Shown one piece after another: positions 1 to 12,900 of a stretch of 64,000 nucleotides of DNA; position 1 is the first letter of the stretch, and every line of letters begins with the position of its first letter. The notes below the pieces were generated by a model, which worked only from the letters and a program-made list of their open reading frames with translations, searched no databases and had not been told where the DNA came from. The translations under genes and the position numbers were made by a program. The DNA is from Pelodera strongyloides. Its lineage: Eukaryota > Nematoda > Chromadorea > Rhabditida > Rhabditidae. The stretch is from NCBI GenBank assembly GCA_036852015.1, contig JAANDG010000027.1:248001-312000 (forward strand), read 5' to 3'.

Positions 1-620
1 AGGCCTTTATCCCAAAACAGTACGTTTCAATGTTGTGCCAAAAACGGTGACATGCATGAACCGGCAATTCTATCAACTTCTCCGACACTCCATCAGTTAT
101 GCAAAGTAAATTGTTAGAAGTAATAAAGCTCATTATCACCAGATATGAATTGCACTATGTGACTTTCTGGCACAGTATGGAACGTCAATTGCATATTATC
201 ATTGGAAATAAAATTTTCCAGCACCATGTGTCATTCCGCTTTAAATATAAACAATGAAGGATTCCAGCAATACAACTAATAAATCGGTATGGTACGGGGG
301 GTTGCAAAGAATTTCGTAATCTGCAACAACACATGGAAATGGAATTGGAACCACGTGTCATGTCACTTTAAAAATACAACGCTGGTCCACCGGTATTCAA
401 ATGTAAAGGTGAGGAAAGACACCTGTGCGCTCTAACGGTATGCTAATGAGCCCAATAATTATATAAGGGCGGGCGCATCCAGGCGCACGGGATTAGGGTC
501 AAAATTGCATAGAAAGACAATAAATGCCTTTCTTCAGAACGACCAATTGAAGGTCAATTGTGGGAAAGAATGAAAAAATAGATCCAAGTCTGGGATTTTG
601 GAAATAAATAAAATAATGTC

Positions 621-884
621 TTAAAGGGATCGGTTCAGCTTGGTGATAAAGTGGTGGATTGATCGGCCCCGAATGCAAAAAGGGTAATTGTCTCTATACA
701 AACAAGGCAGGACAATTGCCCGTTTTTGCATTTCGGACCGATCAATCCACCACTTTATCACCCAAGATCTTCGTGAGTATTGAAATTGAACACTACTTTT
801 TGTATTCCAAATTTGTATTATCCCTTATAGAAAATAAAGAAACAAAAAAAACAGGCACAATTTAAGGTGAGCCGATCCCTTTAA
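621..884. repeat. Truncated copy of the AAAGGGATC long-palindrome element
   Basis: This interval shares its core with the near-perfect palindrome at 27347-27710. The shared parts are the GTGATAAAGTGGTGGATTG block, the AGGACAATTGCCC block and the terminus ending GATCCCTTTAA. The right arm is complete. The left arm keeps only its first bases before jumping to the core, so about 100 bp were deleted. The reading frame at 659-865 is just the palindrome read through and is not a gene. Confidence 0.85.
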
Positions 885-1186
885 GCTACAAGATCGTGCT
901 CCCCAACTCAAGGATGTTTCAATACAGGGTTTTGAAAGCCAGCTACTTGTTCGAAAATACAAATTTTGAAAATGAGTAAATACTTAGGGGGCTGAGAGTT
1001 TTGTGTTGGTGTTCATCCTTACAGCTATTATGCATTTTCAGTGAGGCAAAAAAATACACAGAAGGAAAACGAATGAGAACAATGGCGCGTGAAACTGGTA
1101 TCATTTTAGTAAATTTTTTATTCCATTTGGTCTTTATGCGGTTTCAGTGTCATAAAAAATGTTCTCTTACGTCTGAAGTATCTTTT

Positions 1187-1352
1187 TTAAAGCGAAATGC
1201 TAGCCCCTTTGGAAAATTTGCTAAGCAAATCCTATGTATCCTATGCTAATTTTGTACGATCGTCCACGGCAATCGTACAAAATTAGCATAGGATACATAG
1301 GTTTTGCTCATCATATGCATATTTTCCAAAGGGGCTAGCATTTCGCTTTAAA
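1187..1352. repeat. Foldback element, AGCGAAATGCTAGCCCC termini
   Basis: The two halves are inverted copies. The left arm begins AGCGAAATGCTAGCCCC and the right arm ends GGGGCTAGCATTTCGCT, flanked by TTTAA. The middle holds paired copies of CTATGTATCCTATGC and GCATAGGATACATAG around a short spacer near 1260-1272. Related cores with ATAGGATACATAGG occur near 23160-23260 and 33085-33215, so this is a dispersed family. Confidence 0.8.
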
Positions 1353-1962
1353 CAGTCACAATAAGGAAATGAAACAGTGACGGAAGTTCTAGAAGGTGTT
1401 TCAAAGACAATAAAGGACAATGTGGCTCGAATTCCAAAGTCAAAACTCAATGAGAAAGAATTTCTTAGTAAATCTTGACATCAGAACTAACTTGCTCTGG
1501 CGCCATAGACCACATGTACAGCATCTGCGCGGCGCTTTTGCGCGCTGCATAAGCTTGACCCGATTCGTGCGCCGACTCTGCGCGAGCGAACGGCCGTCCG
1601 GTGGCAAGGCTCAATTAGAATATATTCAGACTGGCAAACATAAACAGGTCGGGAAAACTTGAATATTCCCTTTCCTGGACGGAATTTCGTGTTTTGGAAC
1701 TGGTCTAATTGTAATTCCAGTTTGGAATACTTCTACGTTGAGACACCAAAACAAAACTGTCGTGACCTGAAGAAATGTAGTTTGGAACTTATTCAAATTT
1801 CACTTTTGTCTAGCAAGTTTACTATACTGTAGCTGTCGCATAATAGAGGATCTTTGACAAGGAAATTAAAAATAAGCAATTCAACCAATCAATCTATTAT
1901 AGCCAATTCGTCTAGAATTTCCATGAGAAATTCAAAATGAAAAAAAATGTACGAAAAAAATG

Positions 1963-2068
1963 GCGTATCTTGGAACTACACGAGAATACTTAACTTAACC
2001 GTATCTTGGAACTACACGAGAATACTTTGCCCACCTTACCGTATCTTGGAACCACACGAGAAGTTTTT
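1963..2068 (+). repeat. Short tandem repeat, three units of about 38 bp
   Basis: The phrase GTATCTTGGAACTACACGAG occurs three times in about 100 bp (starting near 1965, 2002 and 2040), each followed by AATACTT or a variant. The last unit runs into the dispersed element at 2080-2165. Confidence 0.75.
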
Positions 2069-2079
2069 TTAATTTTCCA

Positions 2080-2165
2080 TATTATATATGCAGGTTTCGT
2101 GCAGATATACGGTAGTATTGACAGAATCACATCGAATTTTTGGGATACTTTCAAACCCCACTATT
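2080..2165 (+). repeat. Dispersed repeat with ATATTATATATGCA core (partial copy)
   Basis: The block containing ATATTATATATGCAGGTTTC and ending TTTCAAACCCCA recurs near 6243-6345 and 59437-59586. The last copy has inverted ends GGGTTTCCAAGTA and TACTTGGAAACCCC, so this is a partial copy of a foldback element. Confidence 0.7.
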
Positions 2166-2344
2166 CCCAGTGCGTAAGAGCAAGTACGTCTAAAACATAC
2201 GCTTCACGTATTTCTTAAAGAGATATCGGCTGAGGTACATTCGTTTTCGCCTTGATTTCCGCATTCATCATGTCAGTTGATAGATCTAAATGTTTTCATC
2301 TACAGAGTGACAGATATGTCGAGTATTCAGTTTGCACAGTACGC

Positions 2345-2415
2345 TCAGTGGCGCAATGGTAAAGCTCTAGACTATTGGTGAAGAGGTGACGGGTTCGATT
2401 CCCGCTACTGTCGAG
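2345..2415 (+). repeat. tRNA-derived sequence with A and B boxes
   Basis: An RNA polymerase III A box (TGGCGCAATGG) is followed about 40 bp later by a perfect B box (GGTTCGATTCC) inside a CGGG/CCCG stem. The outer bases CAGTGG and CTACTG could pair. The spacing between acceptor and D stems does not fit a standard tRNA, so a tRNA pseudogene or SINE head is more likely than a working tRNA. Confidence 0.5.
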
Positions 2416-2564
2416 TACTTTGCGCATAAAATTCTAATCGTGCGATGTGTTATTACGACGGTATCGAGGTTTATAAGGTAGTGATACACGGCGAATCAGC
2501 AAAAAGTTAATATGGAAGGCTCCATCGTAAAAAAAAAGTGAACATCACTCTACCAAAGCAAAAA

Positions 2565-2598
2565 GCCTAAGCCTAAGCCTAAGCCTAAGCCTAAGCCT
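2565..2598 (+). repeat. Interstitial telomeric repeat, (GCCTAA)n
   Basis: Five to six perfect head-to-tail copies of GCCTAA, the complement of the nematode telomere hexamer TTAGGC, sit within unrelated DNA. It is too short to be a chromosome end. Confidence 0.9.
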
Positions 2599-2599
2599 A

Positions 2600-4200
2600 C
2601 TAGACCAACGACTGTACTTCACTGCAGAAACAAATCGTGCGCAACATTTTATCCAAAAAAACCGTTCTTGCTTGTTTTAGTTTTTGTAAAATCAACATGA
2701 AACAAGGCCTATTTTCATTTCCGTTTTGGAGCCTATTTGCATAAGTACAGTAAACTTTCTATATCACCTTACGAAGTTCGATAGTACTTAGGAGAAGAAT
2801 TTAATAATAACGGTTTATTGGTTAATAATCAATACTAATAAACGTCAATTAAAGGGAACCCTAGACCACGCGCTTTACAACGCTAAAGTACTTACTAGGG
2901 ACCAAAAATAATCTGTGGAGTAGTAGGTTCTGCTGTAGACAGTGAAACATAATTTTACTTTTTACCCATTGGTAATTCAGTCTTTTTCAAGGGCACACCA
3001 ACATGGAACTATCCCTAAGCAGTACATACGCCCTCAACCGAAACTTCTATATATGTTCCCACAGTCTTGTGTTTGTTAGCCGCTCTCGTTACCGTATCGT
3101 ATCTGCTAGATGTAGCCTTGTGCGCGCTGCGCTTATATGGCTGGCACTAAGCATTTCGGCCGCGCGCAAGACAATAGAATACGATTGTGTGGATGCCAGG
3201 CAAATATTGGCCAGCGCAAGCATAAGAGCCAGGTTTAGGCGATAGGTTGTAAGCATTGTAACTTGTAACCTTTGAACAAGAGCGAGAGCTCCTTTGTGCC
3301 CTTAGAATTAAGGAGTTTAGGGCTGAGCGGTCGAGCAGAGTCGCCAAGATTATAATTATAAAAGAAAATGAAAATCAGGGGACCATGTTGCAAACGCAAG
3401 TTGCTGAAGATGGAGCCGTATATGTACGATACGAAATAAGGAAGATACAAATAAACATAATTTATTACATAAGAAAGATGCGTACATAAACTTATATACT
3501 TATTAAAAAATAAATACAAGTAAGACAGCAAAACGGTAATTCGGGACATGTGTAAAGGTAGGCGGAAATTCTGGGACATCGAACAAAGGTAATTAGCCGA
3601 GCATCGTAATCCGGGTAGCTGGAAATCGTTCGACCATATTAGCTAATAGTGCGACCATATTGTGCTTCTAGGTTCGCAAAAAAAGTTAAAGTAAAATCCT
3701 CTCTTATGCTCTTAGGCATATCAGTAACGGCTGTTACTACTAGCGGACCTTACAGCGATCACCATCATTTCCCCTTTTCAGGTTTTCAACTTTCAGAGTT
3801 ACAAGCTTTCGGTATTCCAGGTTTTCAATTTACCAGGTTCCATTTCCCAGTTTCATACTCAACGTTCCCAAACTTCCCAACTCGCAGACTTTTCAGTTTT
3901 CCATATATCTTTTCTCAGTTTTGAATTCTTCCTGTTCCAATGGTCCAAGTTTCCTACATTGATGTATGATCAGTTCAAATTCCACTAAAACGTCATTGTT
4001 TGTGCACAACTACGACGTACTTTCCCCCCTAATATTATGCAGAAACTTGTCACAAACATAGAGCCTAGTTCGCAAAAACCTGGGTGCGAGCCCGGTCAGT
4101 GTTACGCGGTGTATATGTTGCGGTTTGTCTAACCGCACTTGAACTCAATACACGGAAATAATACACAAAATGCTCCTTTTTTCCGCAATTCGCGGCTTGA
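2600..4200. other. No gene seen; low-complexity and dispersed sequence
   Basis: Only short unspliced reading frames without recognisable domains occur here. Around 2810-2920 the phrase GGTTTATTGGTTAATAATC and the following ACCACGCGCTTTACAACG resemble 24700-24790, pointing to a shared dispersed repeat. The stretch 3770-3925 is rich in TTTCAG-like phrases but has no convincing exon. Confidence 0.5.
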
Positions 4201-4234
4201 CCTAGTCGTAGTACAGAGAAGCCCCAATAGCTCC

Positions 4235-4656
4235 ATGATCCACAATAGGTATGGGGGAAACTTTGTAATATATATTGAAAGAGTACGCGAGAATGCGGAA
4301 CAGTACGATCTCGACCGAGTAATTATCGGAAAGAGGAACGCCGTGTACTTTATGATTATTGCTCTAGGTCAGACGAAGGAAGTTGAGATTGGTTTTGTAA
4401 AGGAAGATAACCTTGACATTTTAGGTTTTAGGAAGAACTTTTTTAGACAAGGTAACCGCAACACAAACTTATTTTCCGAACCCTTTTCCATAAATGTCAT
4501 CAGCATTGAACAAATATTATCAAGAAAAGGTAAGTAATACTGTCACTTTCAATGTCTCTAATTTTTTTCCTGTCAGGCCACATGTTTCCCTTGCCTTTGG
4601 TTTCAACAAATACTTTCAAACTAGACGACAAGGACCAGCTGATCAGCGTTGTTTGA
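4235..4656 (+). CDS. Small orphan protein, two exons
   Basis: I do not recognise this gene. Exon 1 (4235-4529) ends at a perfect GTAAGT donor in phase 1. Exon 2 (4577-4656) starts after TCCTGTCAG and keeps the frame to a TGA. The intron is only 47 bp, typical for nematodes. The predicted product is 124 residues and looks globular, with alternating charged and hydrophobic residues (for example ERVRENAEQYDLDRV, then KEVEIGFVKEDNLDILGF) and no signal peptide or membrane segment. I chose the first ATG after a possible acceptor (GTAGTACAG at 4208-4216). The frame is open further up to a stop at 4130, so an upstream exon is possible. Frame continuity through the intron is the main support. Confidence 0.5.
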
Positions 4657-4699
4657 GAACTATCATAATACTGTACTTTCAGTTACTGTAGAATCTTTG

Positions 4700-5060
4700 C
4701 CTCCCCCTCTCTCTGTGGTCTCTCCCTCTCTCTCTCTCTCTCTCTAACACCCTGTGAACAACAATCTTGTAGATGGCTTCTTTGACCCAAATACCAATTC
4801 TCGGCTCAAAATTGAAACTCGCCTTCTATTTGTAGTCGAGTAATCAACAAGATGTCAAGTTCTGACCTTGGCGTCTTATAAGTTACAAGGCGCTATTCAA
4901 ATGAGATGCATGTTGCGATGCTCACACAACCTCTTTACCTCTATAACTCTCTCTCTCTCTATTTTCTCTCTAACAGAGAGAGATAGAATGAGAGAGAGAG
5001 TTTGCCCTTTTAGATTAATACTGAATCGAGAAAGGTCAACTGTTTAACGTGTAGTGCCAG
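4700..5060. repeat. CT/GA microsatellites downstream of the orphan gene
   Basis: Runs of CT at about 4702-4746 and 4948-4975 and GA at 4976-5002 form part of the dispersed CT/GA arrays found throughout the window. No exon is seen here. Confidence 0.8.
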
Positions 5061-5289
5061 GATGAAGAACTTGACACAAATTCTAATGCAACATTTTGAA
5101 CTAATAGTTAAATTTGAATTCCAGTCCCGAGAAGTTTAAGTTCACAAGTAAAAGGGAAATATAGAGAACTATTGGAAACAGACCCGACCAGGACTTGGCT
5201 GGGTAGTAGGCACTAGGAACGTAGGAACTGTGGCGAACTTCGTGGACGAAAAATGACCGCCACGCAACAGTTTAGCAACCGGACCGCAA

Positions 5290-5895
5290 AGGTTCCAAAG
5301 GGGACCACTTTTGTTGAGGTCTGACGATGACGTATTGTTGTTGCATTTGTTGACGCGTTCTTGTTTTCAAAACAACGTGTCATACCGCTTTAAACCATGC
5401 TGATTTCTTTAGCTCCACCAATCTACCGTACAACTCGAGGAATCAAAAATCGTTTCCCAGGGTTTTCAAAACGGGACAACTTTTGTCGCCGGGATCTCGA
5501 TTGACCGTAATGTATTGCTGTTGCATTGCTTGACAAGGTCTTTTTCAAAACCACATGAATACCGCTTTCAATAGCTATGCTCGTTTCTAAAACACCTCCA
5601 ACCTACCGTACACCTATGGAATTCAAAAAACGGATCCCAGTGCTTTCCACTTCGCCCGGATGCCGTCTGACCGTAATGTATTGTTGTTCCCTCGGTTGAC
5701 ACGAGCTTCTGTCAAACCACGTGAAATGCCGCTTTAAATAACTGTGCTCCTTTCCAAAACGCCTCCAATCTACCGTACACCTCTGTAAATCAAAAAACGG
5801 ATCCCAGTGCTTTCAAAGGACCACTTTTGTCACAGTGCCCGGATGTCATCTGACCGTAATGTATTGTTGTTGCATAGGTTGACACGGTCTTGCTA
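5290..5895 (+). repeat. Imperfect tandem repeat, about 3.3 units of 165-190 bp
   Basis: Each unit carries GACCGTAATGTATTGTTGTT, then a GACACGGTCTT-like phrase, then an end resembling CCACGTGTCATACCGCTTTAAA, then ACCTCCAATCTACCGTACA and AAACGGATCCCAGTGCTTT. The TATTG landmarks fall near 5330, 5510, 5676 and 5863. Each unit therefore contains one terminus of the CACGTG-type MITE, so a MITE remnant was amplified together with its flank. Confidence 0.8.
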
Positions 5896-6195
5896 ATTAC
5901 TCGCAACACGCAATACGCATGCAGGTCGAGATGTCGCCCGCCACCTTCTATCTATTTAAGGTGTGAATAGAGGAGCACAATTGTTGCTCCACTATGAGGA
6001 GTACAAAAGGCGATTGCATCATCACAAAAGTGCAATGTCTGTTCGGGACCTGGGAACGACCATATGGATAAAATTGCTTGGTGCCTATTATTAAAAAGGG
6101 AGCAAAAATTTGAACGTAAAATAAAAAAAGTCTATAAGTTGGTTTTCTATCCCAAACCGTAGTAAACCTTGACGCGAATTGCTTTATTTATTGAT

Positions 6196-6345
6196 GGGGT
6201 ATAGAAGTATGGTGAAAATTTACAGTATAAACATACAATAATATTTTTTCAATTTTTCATATTATATATGCAAGTTTCGTGCAGGTAGTATTGACAGGAT
6301 CACACCCAATTTTTGGGATACTTGGAACTTGGAAACCCCATTAGA
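6196..6345 (+). repeat. Foldback element with GGGGTATAGAAGTA/TACTTGGAAACCCC ends
   Basis: This copy contains GAAGTATGGTGAAAATTTACAG near 6205 and the ATATTATATATGCAAGTTTC core, ending GGAAACCCCA. It matches the copy at 59437-59586 along most of its length. Confidence 0.7.
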
Positions 6346-6913
6346 TTTATTTAGACACGTAGTTACATGCAATGGGTCAAAATAAACACATGGACACAAG
6401 AACTTTATTTTAAATCAATAATTTCTTCAGTAAAATGTAAATTTCACTATGAAATTTGCGGTTAAAAGAGATTGGAGTCGTTACATTACTGATAATTTAC
6501 ATTTAAAACAAGTAATAAACTAATAAGAGTATATTCTCATAACAATGAAGAAAAAACTGAGAAGAGTATCACAATAACTGAAAAGCTCAATGAATTTGTT
6601 CGCATATTAAAGGAACAGTTTTATTATTATTTAAGAAACAAAGGAAATATAATAGACCTATGATAAACCAATAAGTTACCCACACCCACAGAGTAAGAGG
6701 GAGGAGAGAAATCTTATTTCAAAAACTTGGCTGTATCAGCCGGCCTAAACCATGTATGTAATCCTAACTTATTATAAAAATAACTAGCTCATAGACACTT
6801 ACAAGACACACGAAATCCAACTCGAACGAAAATCTTGCGAGCGGCATATACATATTACTTGTTGGATTGATAATTATTCTAATTACCTAATTAGCCAATT
6901 GACTCGTTCAAAA

Positions 6914-9900
6914 TCACTCATCGTCTCTCAAGTAGATACTCCAATAGGCGATATTGAACATGAAAAACGCGAGCGGGAAGATTATCCTGAAAGAAATCGA
7001 TTAATTATTTAAAGTGGTTGGCACGTGGTTTTGAAACGTATGTTGACATTTCCAGGTATTTCATGCACAGCAACGGCTGCTCCATTCGATGCCGAAAAAT
7101 CGAAATTAAAAAAAACCTTCGTTCGCATTCATTGTTTCCTATCCCAGTAAAAAGTAGGAAAACCACGAGGTACAGAAATAAAAATGCACAAATTTATATC
7201 AATCTCACCTCGCAATAATATCAATTCTCTCTGCTCGTCCACGACTAGACAAAACACTGCACCATCTCACTAGTTCCACCCTTTTTCGCTGTCCAATGTA
7301 TACTAGGTCCGTTGTGTCCTGCAAAACTTGTTAGACTGATTTAAAGCGAACTACCGGCCGGTTTTTGAAACGCACCGAGTACCCCAACATTCATATGCAG
7401 CATATGCAAAAGACCATAAATCTTAAAAAAAATCTAAATTCGAGAAAATTAGCATAAATACGAATGAATCCAGTTGTTTATGGTGCGTTTCAAAAACCGG
7501 ACGGTATTTCGCTTTAAAGACGTAGGACAAATAAATGTGATGCTTTTATTTATGCGAAGGTGAGCGTATGCCCTCAGAGCCCTCAGACGACAACTGCTTA
7601 ATGTGCTATATATGTATTCCGACAGTTTTCACAAAATTGTGCAGAATTTGCATATAATACATGGGAATTGATTGTCTAGCTTACGGTCATATTGATTTAG
7701 CTACCTTATTCATATGACTACCGTATTAGAGTTAGAGTAGTCACCTGACTACTAATAACTACCGTACTCACATGAAAGGTCCATCCGTCGGGTCCCGCGA
7801 CGGCCGCCCTGGGTGGTCCCACTTCGCCCATTTCAATTTGTTCGAAAAATGTTCCCTCTTCTTCCTCACGCATTTCGAAACTTTTGTGCCGCTTACGTCG
7901 TAGGAGACGCTAAAAATATAGAGTTCAAACATTCTTGCATAAGGGGTCAGGCGGACGAGAAAATATATATAAGCTAACGTTTTGTCTGGTTGGTTAAGAG
8001 TATAGTATATGTAGTTATTCCAAACAGCATGGCGATGAACACAATATCCAACCTGTTAACTAGCAACAAAAACAAGCAAACACAAAGCTGCATTTAAAAG
8101 TGACAAAAATGTAATTTCCGATTTAGGCTACAAACTGCATTTCGGAACAGAAATACAAATCACAAAAAAAAATAACACAAAACCCACCTTCTTTTCCTGT
8201 GGACTAAATCCCCCGCCACTCGTCGGACTCGTCAGTAATTGTTCACAATTTTGCATGTACATTTCATTGTCAATTACGTTCGATAATCGACTACGATTGC
8301 AAGCCGCCTTGCGCATTTGACTGAAGTGACTTTTTTAATTAGGCTAGTGGAAATGAAATATTGAAAACTTAAGAATAAGCATAACAATAAGTTCAAGCAT
8401 AGACCCAAGTTCAAGTACACGTGTGTGCTGTGTGCCACCCGTAAACCCGGCTCATTTCCGTGAACAAATTTTCTGGAATATGGAGTACCAATAGCACAAG
8501 CCTAACTTATTGTTATACCTAACCTAAGCTGCAGGCGCCTGCTTACCATGCACAGGTGAGCTCACAACGAACCCGTTTCGAAGTAAGTTTGTTATCCAAT
8601 GCGGTTATCTGTATTCGCGTTTGGTTGTGAGTTTCTGACTCTCTAGTTTCTTGACTCTTATTAGCCCGTATTCTCGGGCGACGGAAACGTTCCGTTTGGG
8701 AAATCCTTTGTATGCAAATTTCTCGACTATCTAGACCTGGAGGAAAAATTTGCATACGAATGAGCTCCCAAACGGAACATTCCCGTCGACCCGAGAATAC
8801 GCGCTATTGGGAGTTTTACAGATTGTTACATAAATAATAAAAATAAAAAACAAGATAATTTCCACTCACCGGTGCTCATCCACAATACCCATATAATTAA
8901 CGATTGCGTATTCGATCAATGAGAAGAAAATGAATTCTGAAATAAAATGTGAACTAGCGAAATACCGGCCGGTGGTCAACTGAATTCTTACGTATTTATG
9001 CTAATTTGCTCGAATTTAGCTCGATTTTTTATTCAAATTTATGTTCATTTGTATAAGCAAACATAAGAAAGTGCCGATGATGTACAACAAACGATGTTTG
9101 TTTTCAAAAAAACCGGCCGGTATTTCGCTTTAATAAATTAATCATTGAGAATAACGTGTCAGTGATACAGTGATACTGCCCAAAAATGGAAGTGTGTGCG
9201 GCGGAGCTCTGGCACTCTTTTGATTGCGCAGCAACACCGCATCTGTTTTGCCCAAAAGCAATTAATGAATTTCCATCATTGTGAAGCATGGAAAATGGTA
9301 GAGAGCAATTATACAATTATACAATACCAGTGCAAAAACATACCAACACAAGCACCAATCCATATATCCAGCGATTTAGCGTAGGAAACTGGCGGGAGAT
9401 TTGAATTGATTGCTGAAATTTTTAGTATTTATATTGTATGCGCGCCATTACCGTCATTACCATTGCGAGATCCAAGTTAAAGCGAAATACCGGTCGGTTT
9501 TTGAAACGCATCGTAGACACCTGAATACGCACGTGTTTATGCAAATTTGTTCGAATTTAGCCCGATTTTTTATTCTAATGTGTGTTCATTTGCATAATCT
9601 GCGTAAGAATGTTGGTGTACTCGATGTGTCTCAAAAACCGACCTGTATTTCGCTTTAAATAACAAAATAATAATTACTGTACTTCTCGAAGCACAACAAA
9701 TTATTTATACACTTTCTCTATGTAACCTTGAATCTTTGAATATAATTACAATCTGCGACGTGGCTCAAATGTGCCTAGAACGCCGCTGAAGAAAAACAGT
9801 CCCTATGCTAACATACTCTTCCACGACAGAAACATTCTGGACAACCCAGCCCACGTGTCATACCTTATTTACTATAAAAAAAAGCTAACCTAGCGATGTT

Positions 9901-12900
9901 GTGATCATGCTATGAACCGTTTTGCATGAAAACTAATAAACCAACCAATAACGCCTAAGGTTAGCTATAAACTAGAATATTGACTACGAAATATAAACTA
10001 CAAACGACAATATTGATTAAAGTTAAAAACTAACCATGTGAAGTTGTGATCATACTAAGTAAAGTGATAATAGCCAATGGAACCCGGGCTGCTGTAGATT
10101 TCCAGTCGATCCAGTAAGAAATCCATGCCACACCTACTAACCTGAAAAGAAATGAAATTTAAAGCGGTATGGCACGGGGTTTCGGAAACTGATGCTAAAC
10201 ATCTGCATTCCCATGTATTATAGGCAAATTTATGCGCGCTACTAGCCGGAAAACCGGAAAATTGAACAAAATTGGCATGTAATGCATGGAAAGTCGGTGG
10301 AATACATTTCGAAACAGCATGCCATGCCGCTTTAATAAATACTATCATCCATAACAGAGAAAGTTTATTTAGCAGTTGCAGATTTTCAGTTACTTAGTGG
10401 TAGTGCAGATTTTCAATTATTTATTATACGAAACGGGGTCCCTTGATTAATATTCAAGGTAATTTCTTACCAACTCATCTTCTTATTATTGTATGTCTAT
10501 TTCACATTCTACTTTTACATTTTCAAACACCATTTCTGATAAATTTCCGTATAATTTTTGTTATGAATTTTCATATTTTCCATATTTTCTTAGGTTTATA
10601 ATATTTATTTATGTATTCCCATGTGTATTTACTAATACTGGTGGGAAAAAAAAAGAAAATATAAACTATAAACTATAAAACTGTACTATAAACTATAAAA
10701 AACTCACATCGAAGAAGGAATATAAAGCTGCAATAAAAAGAACGAAAAGACCCGTGAAAGACGCAGCTGAACCCGAAGACATGAGTAACTTCCTGCAAAG
10801 TTTAAAGTTACGCTTTGCTCAATTAATTAATAAGTAAACAAGCAAATAAATAAATAAAGTTAATAAAGCAAGTAAAACTGCGTGATTCTGCAGAAAAAGT
10901 TACAAGCTTTGACTGTAACCTGGCATGCTTTTGAGTTCAGGTGTAAATGATGTAAGTAAAATAAAAGATGTACAGATTCATTGATTTTACTGATCTAGAC
11001 TGTTCTTGGTTGACACATTTTTTATATAATGAGAGGTTTTCACCAGTAGCTGAAGGAAAGCGGAGGCAGAGAGATAGAAATAGGCCTAAGAATCCCTCCC
11101 TAAGACCCCTAAAGACCCAAAATTCACTAGAAATATACCTAAGGAACCCTCCCTAAGACCCCTAAAGACCCAAAAAATCACTACCCACACTCACCAGTAT
11201 TTGTAATAGAGTGACACGTTGCATTGTCGAAAGAGGTGATGTCGAAATTTGGCAGAGCGCCATTGGCCCCGGAATCAAGTTTGATGGGTAAATCGTCCCA
11301 CTCATACTGTATATCCTTGGTCGTATAGGCATCTGAACGTAGGTGGAGCTTAATTTAAGATGCACAGTTACAGTAAGCTGGAAAACTTAAAAACACAATT
11401 TTGTATTCATAAGACGCACACACAGTAAAGACGTACATATACGTATACTTTTAAAAAAACTGTGAAGATACGTTTCTTGACGTGGTTAAATTTAATGGGA
11501 CCTTTGCAACGACATTCAAGATAATGATTTCTAGGACCCACTACATATCAGCTCACAATCAGACGGAGTTTTCTTTATGCAAATTATTTATTCCATTCAA
11601 TGGTGCCGAAAGACACAGAATGGCACACAATTTGTATGTAATAATGGGGTTGCTGGTGTTAGTATATTTTTTTACAAAAAAAAGTGTCATCCCGCTTTAA
11701 ACTTACAACTAGCAAAATCGATAACACAATTCTGGACGTCCATCGGGTACTTGATCAATGACATCGAACAGGAAAGGTGTAAAGTAAGACGACGATCGTA
11801 GAAGAGCCGGCCGTCAGAACGTATCTTTACGAAGCGGTTTTCCTAAGAAGTATTATTTTTAAAAGTGTTTTTTTTTCATGTTAAGGATACGCGAAACGCA
11901 CTTTATTGTTGAAAGGAATAATGGAAAAAATCTTACTGACAACACTGCTACTGAACATATCCGGACGGATAACTATACACCATAAGAATACTTTATCCCA
12001 AACTAGGGCTTTTCCCAGACTTACTTACAGCCCTTTCCCTTGTTAGACGAGGGCATGTTTAGGTTTAGACGTAGGATTAAAATTATCGAAAATCAATCGA
12101 TAATAAGAGGTCCTGTGAATGAAAAGTGGGGTCGACACCAATGGAATAAAGCAACACAAAACAAGACAAAAAGGAGAAATTCAGAGAATAATCAGGAAAA
12201 TAAATGAAATACGGTCCGGTTATTGTAACGCATCGTGGACATCTTTATGCATCATATGCAAATGAGCATAGTTTAGCATAAAAATTCGACCACAATAGCC
12301 TAAATACATAAGAATGCAGTTGCTCAATATGCGTTTCAAAAACCGGCCGATCGTTCGCTTTAAAGTTATCTTATCTTACCTGGTCAAGCTCATGATACCA
12401 TCCATTTCTCTCGTTTTGGAAGAAAGTATCCGGAATCCAGAGCACCTGATCTCTGAAAATAAATTAAAGGGTCAGGCCCTTGTAAAACTAGATTTGTTGA
12501 AAAATTATTTGAATGTAAATTATGTAAATGGCATCTAAGCTTCTGCTTGAATGGTTACTGAACGTACGAGTTGACCTGCTAAACAAGTTTTATTTTTTAT
12601 TTTTTTGTAATGATTCCACAAAGAGAACGACAAAAGCTGCATTGGAATTGCCTTGATAGGTTGCCAAAATTAGGTATAATTATCATACCTTGCCACGTTG
12701 ATGAACTCCTCCCTTCGATAATTACCATTAGCCATACTGTTCGTCCGTTTGCTCACGTCCCCCGGTTCCGGTTCCGTAAAGCGTAAGCGATCGTCGTACC
12801 ATTCTTGGCGGAAGCGGAATTGAGCCACGAATTCCTGGAATAGTGCAAGTTAGAGAGTTAGTCGGTCAAGCAGGTGGGGATGGCCTAGTGGGTAGCGCAT

